Positions 62,117-64,000 of a stretch of DNA of 64,000 bases are shown piece after piece. The stretch is from Hofstenia miamia. Lineage: Eukaryota; Xenacoelomorpha; Acoela. Location: NCBI GenBank assembly GCA_004352715.1, contig SCFE01000038.1, positions 1,159,014 to 1,223,013 on the forward strand, read 5' to 3'. The notes beneath the pieces are model-generated. The model did no database searches and was not told the origin of the DNA. It worked only from the letters and a program-made list of their open reading frames with translations. Numbering within the stretch: position 1 is the stretch's first letter; each line of letters opens with the position of its first letter. The position numbers were made by a program, and so were the translations under genes.

Positions 62117-62783
62117 ATGTATTTAAGTTATATTCTTTTAATTATATGTACAAATACGTTTTTGAAAGAATATATATATAATCCAGACTGTAATACTTAT
62201 GATATTCATTTCAAAAATCGATCTGAACGTGGTGGGGGATTAATGATACTTGTTCCAAAATCCTTAAAATCAAAACGTAGAAATGATTTAGAAATTAAAC
62301 ATGAGATTTTCGAAAGTATGTGGATTGAACTCATAAACATTTGCTACAATCTAAATAAAAATTATATTCCTGAATTTTGTAACCACAAAATTGAAGAAAT
62401 AGAATATGCAATTCTTGAAAATAAGTTTATTAGTGTCCTTGGAGACTTTAATTCTAATTATTTAAATTCTGTTGAATCAAAGAAAATTGATCATATTTGT
62501 GATATTTTTGATTTTCAAACTATTAATAAAACCAATCCAACTAGATTTTCTAATTTAACTGACTATTTTCTATCCGATAGTTGTAAGAAATATAAAACTT
62601 ATATGTTTGAATCATTTAGTGATCACAATCTTTGCGTTTATGTTAGTAACCATAAGTTCAGGACAAAAAATAGGAAAGTTATTTATTCTAGGGATTTTAG
62701 CAACTTTAATGAGCAAAAATTTATACACCTCTTGAAGAACATATCCTTTGATATAACCTACACTTTTAATGATGCCGATAGTA
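62117..62783 (+). pseudogene. LINE endonuclease domain, cut by a gap
   Basis: The open frame carries the exonuclease/endonuclease/phosphatase fold of LINEs: RGGGLMILV, then ESMWIEL, SVLGDFNSN (catalytic GDFN), and FESFSDHNLCV (catalytic SDH) at the C-end, then a linker before Ns 62784-63116. The N-terminal catalytic Glu region is not convincing, so the 5' end is damaged. No stop inside the 220 visible codons, so this copy is younger than the other LINEs in the window. Confidence 0.75.
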
Positions 62784-63116
62784 NNNNNNNNNNNNNNNNN
62801 NNNNNNNNNNNNNNNNNNNNNNNNNNNNNNNNNNNNNNNNNNNNNNNNNNNNNNNNNNNNNNNNNNNNNNNNNNNNNNNNNNNNNNNNNNNNNNNNNNNN
62901 NNNNNNNNNNNNNNNNNNNNNNNNNNNNNNNNNNNNNNNNNNNNNNNNNNNNNNNNNNNNNNNNNNNNNNNNNNNNNNNNNNNNNNNNNNNNNNNNNNNN
63001 NNNNNNNNNNNNNNNNNNNNNNNNNNNNNNNNNNNNNNNNNNNNNNNNNNNNNNNNNNNNNNNNNNNNNNNNNNNNNNNNNNNNNNNNNNNNNNNNNNNN
63101 NNNNNNNNNNNNNNNN

Positions 63117-63147
<31 letters not shown>

Positions 63148-63148
<1 letters not shown>

Positions 63149-64000
63149 GGGCTTTCGATACAAAATTTTAAAATATCTACTATGCGCTGCATACAAAAAA
63201 ATTATACGAGCGCAAGATACTATGGCGGAAGTTTTTTTTTAAAAAACCTGAAATTCATACATAGGAAATTAGATCTCCTATTCCAAATGTGCAATGTAAA
63301 ATTTTTTTGGATACAATGAATTATTTTAGCTTTCTATCAAAAAAGGTTCTGGATACTATGGAAAATCTTAAAGTGTGGGCGGTGGATACAAATCCAGTAG
63401 CATCTAGATCATATATATATATATATATATATATATTAAGCATTGTCAAATATATTTTAATTTCTCGTAATATTCGGCAAAGGATTTAATGAAAAAATAT
63501 TTCGAAATTGTGTGAAATTTAATTGTAAATCAAAAAATAATTGAAGGTGAGTTCTATGTACCCAATTGTGTTTTTTTATGGAAAATATTTTTGCCTATTA
63601 GTGTTTCTGTAATTTGACCTCCAAACACCATAATAAATGTTCACTTTTATAATAGCAGCAAAATTAAATAGCAATGCTCTATTAGATTTTTAATTAAGCA
63701 CATTTAATAAAACTAATTATATTCTTTTCATTTATTTCAATTATGGTAACTATTCACCTAGTTTAAAAGAAAATTGAAAACATCTTTAATTTCTGCAAAA
63801 TAATAAAATATTTACAAATATTATCGCTTAGTAATATTTCTTCTAAAGATTATTGCTTCAAAATCACACAACAGCTCTATTCTTAGCATTTTGGTAATTA
63901 TAATTACCTTTAATTTGTGACGTTCTTTGAAGTAATACGCAATTTTAGTTGTTCTAAAATTCCTCTAAAATTGCCCCAATGCTAATAATTTTTTTAATAC
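63148..64000. other. No gene seen
   Basis: AT-rich end of the window with a (TA)n at 63412-63434. No supported coding region. Confidence 0.45.

Noticed and set aside
1-64000. A new multi-gene system such as a defence locus or biosynthetic cluster
   Set aside because: Only one host gene is supportable; everything else coding is transposon-derived.

Overview
The window is draft-quality nuclear DNA from an animal, most likely an invertebrate. It is strongly AT-rich, genes are broken by long introns with GT..AG borders, and (TA)n runs and N gaps are frequent. The one host gene I can support is a four-and-a-half-LIM (FHL/Limpet) gene. The transposon mix (Penelope-like, Ty3/gypsy, several LINE types, piggyBac, mariner-like, hAT-like) fits an invertebrate but does not fix the phylum.

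Layout. Positions 5112-24961 (+) hold five coding exons of the FHL-type gene, which together encode the half LIM domain, four full LIM domains and an unusual Ser/Thr/Lys/Gln-rich tail. The start codon exon is not identified and may lie upstream. The 7.4 kb and 10.3 kb introns carry small inverted-repeat elements, a putative 2.9 kb hAT-like element and a locally duplicated segment. From 25.2 to 30.5 kb lie a piggyBac relic, a mariner-like terminal-inverted-repeat element and a LINE reverse transcriptase relic inside it. At 30540-31517 is a compact Penelope-like insertion with about 106 bp inverted ends, a GIY-YIG endonuclease and a 13 bp target-site duplication.

Positions 31706-41963 are one old Ty3/gypsy-type LTR retrotransposon on the minus strand. 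It was inserted into a (TA)n run, has recognisable LTRs, primer-binding site, gag, protease, RT, RNase H and integrase remains, and carries about 3 kb of extra 3' coding-like sequence I cannot name. From 42 to 64 kb the sequence is broken by ~1000-N gaps and is mostly transposon debris: a small element with 50 bp inverted repeats and a mariner-like transposase start, at least five LINE fragments of different types, a mariner relic, and a 1249 bp segment present twice about 10 kb apart.

I see no gene cluster forming a new pathway or defence system. The observations most worth following are the Penelope-like element's architecture and hairpin, the unnamed third coding region of the LTR element, the twice-present LINE insertion with two different bodies, and the FHL tail. 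Several duplications sit exactly at N characters and are probably assembly artefacts. RT-derived ORFs are heavily broken, so I annotate them as pseudogenes.
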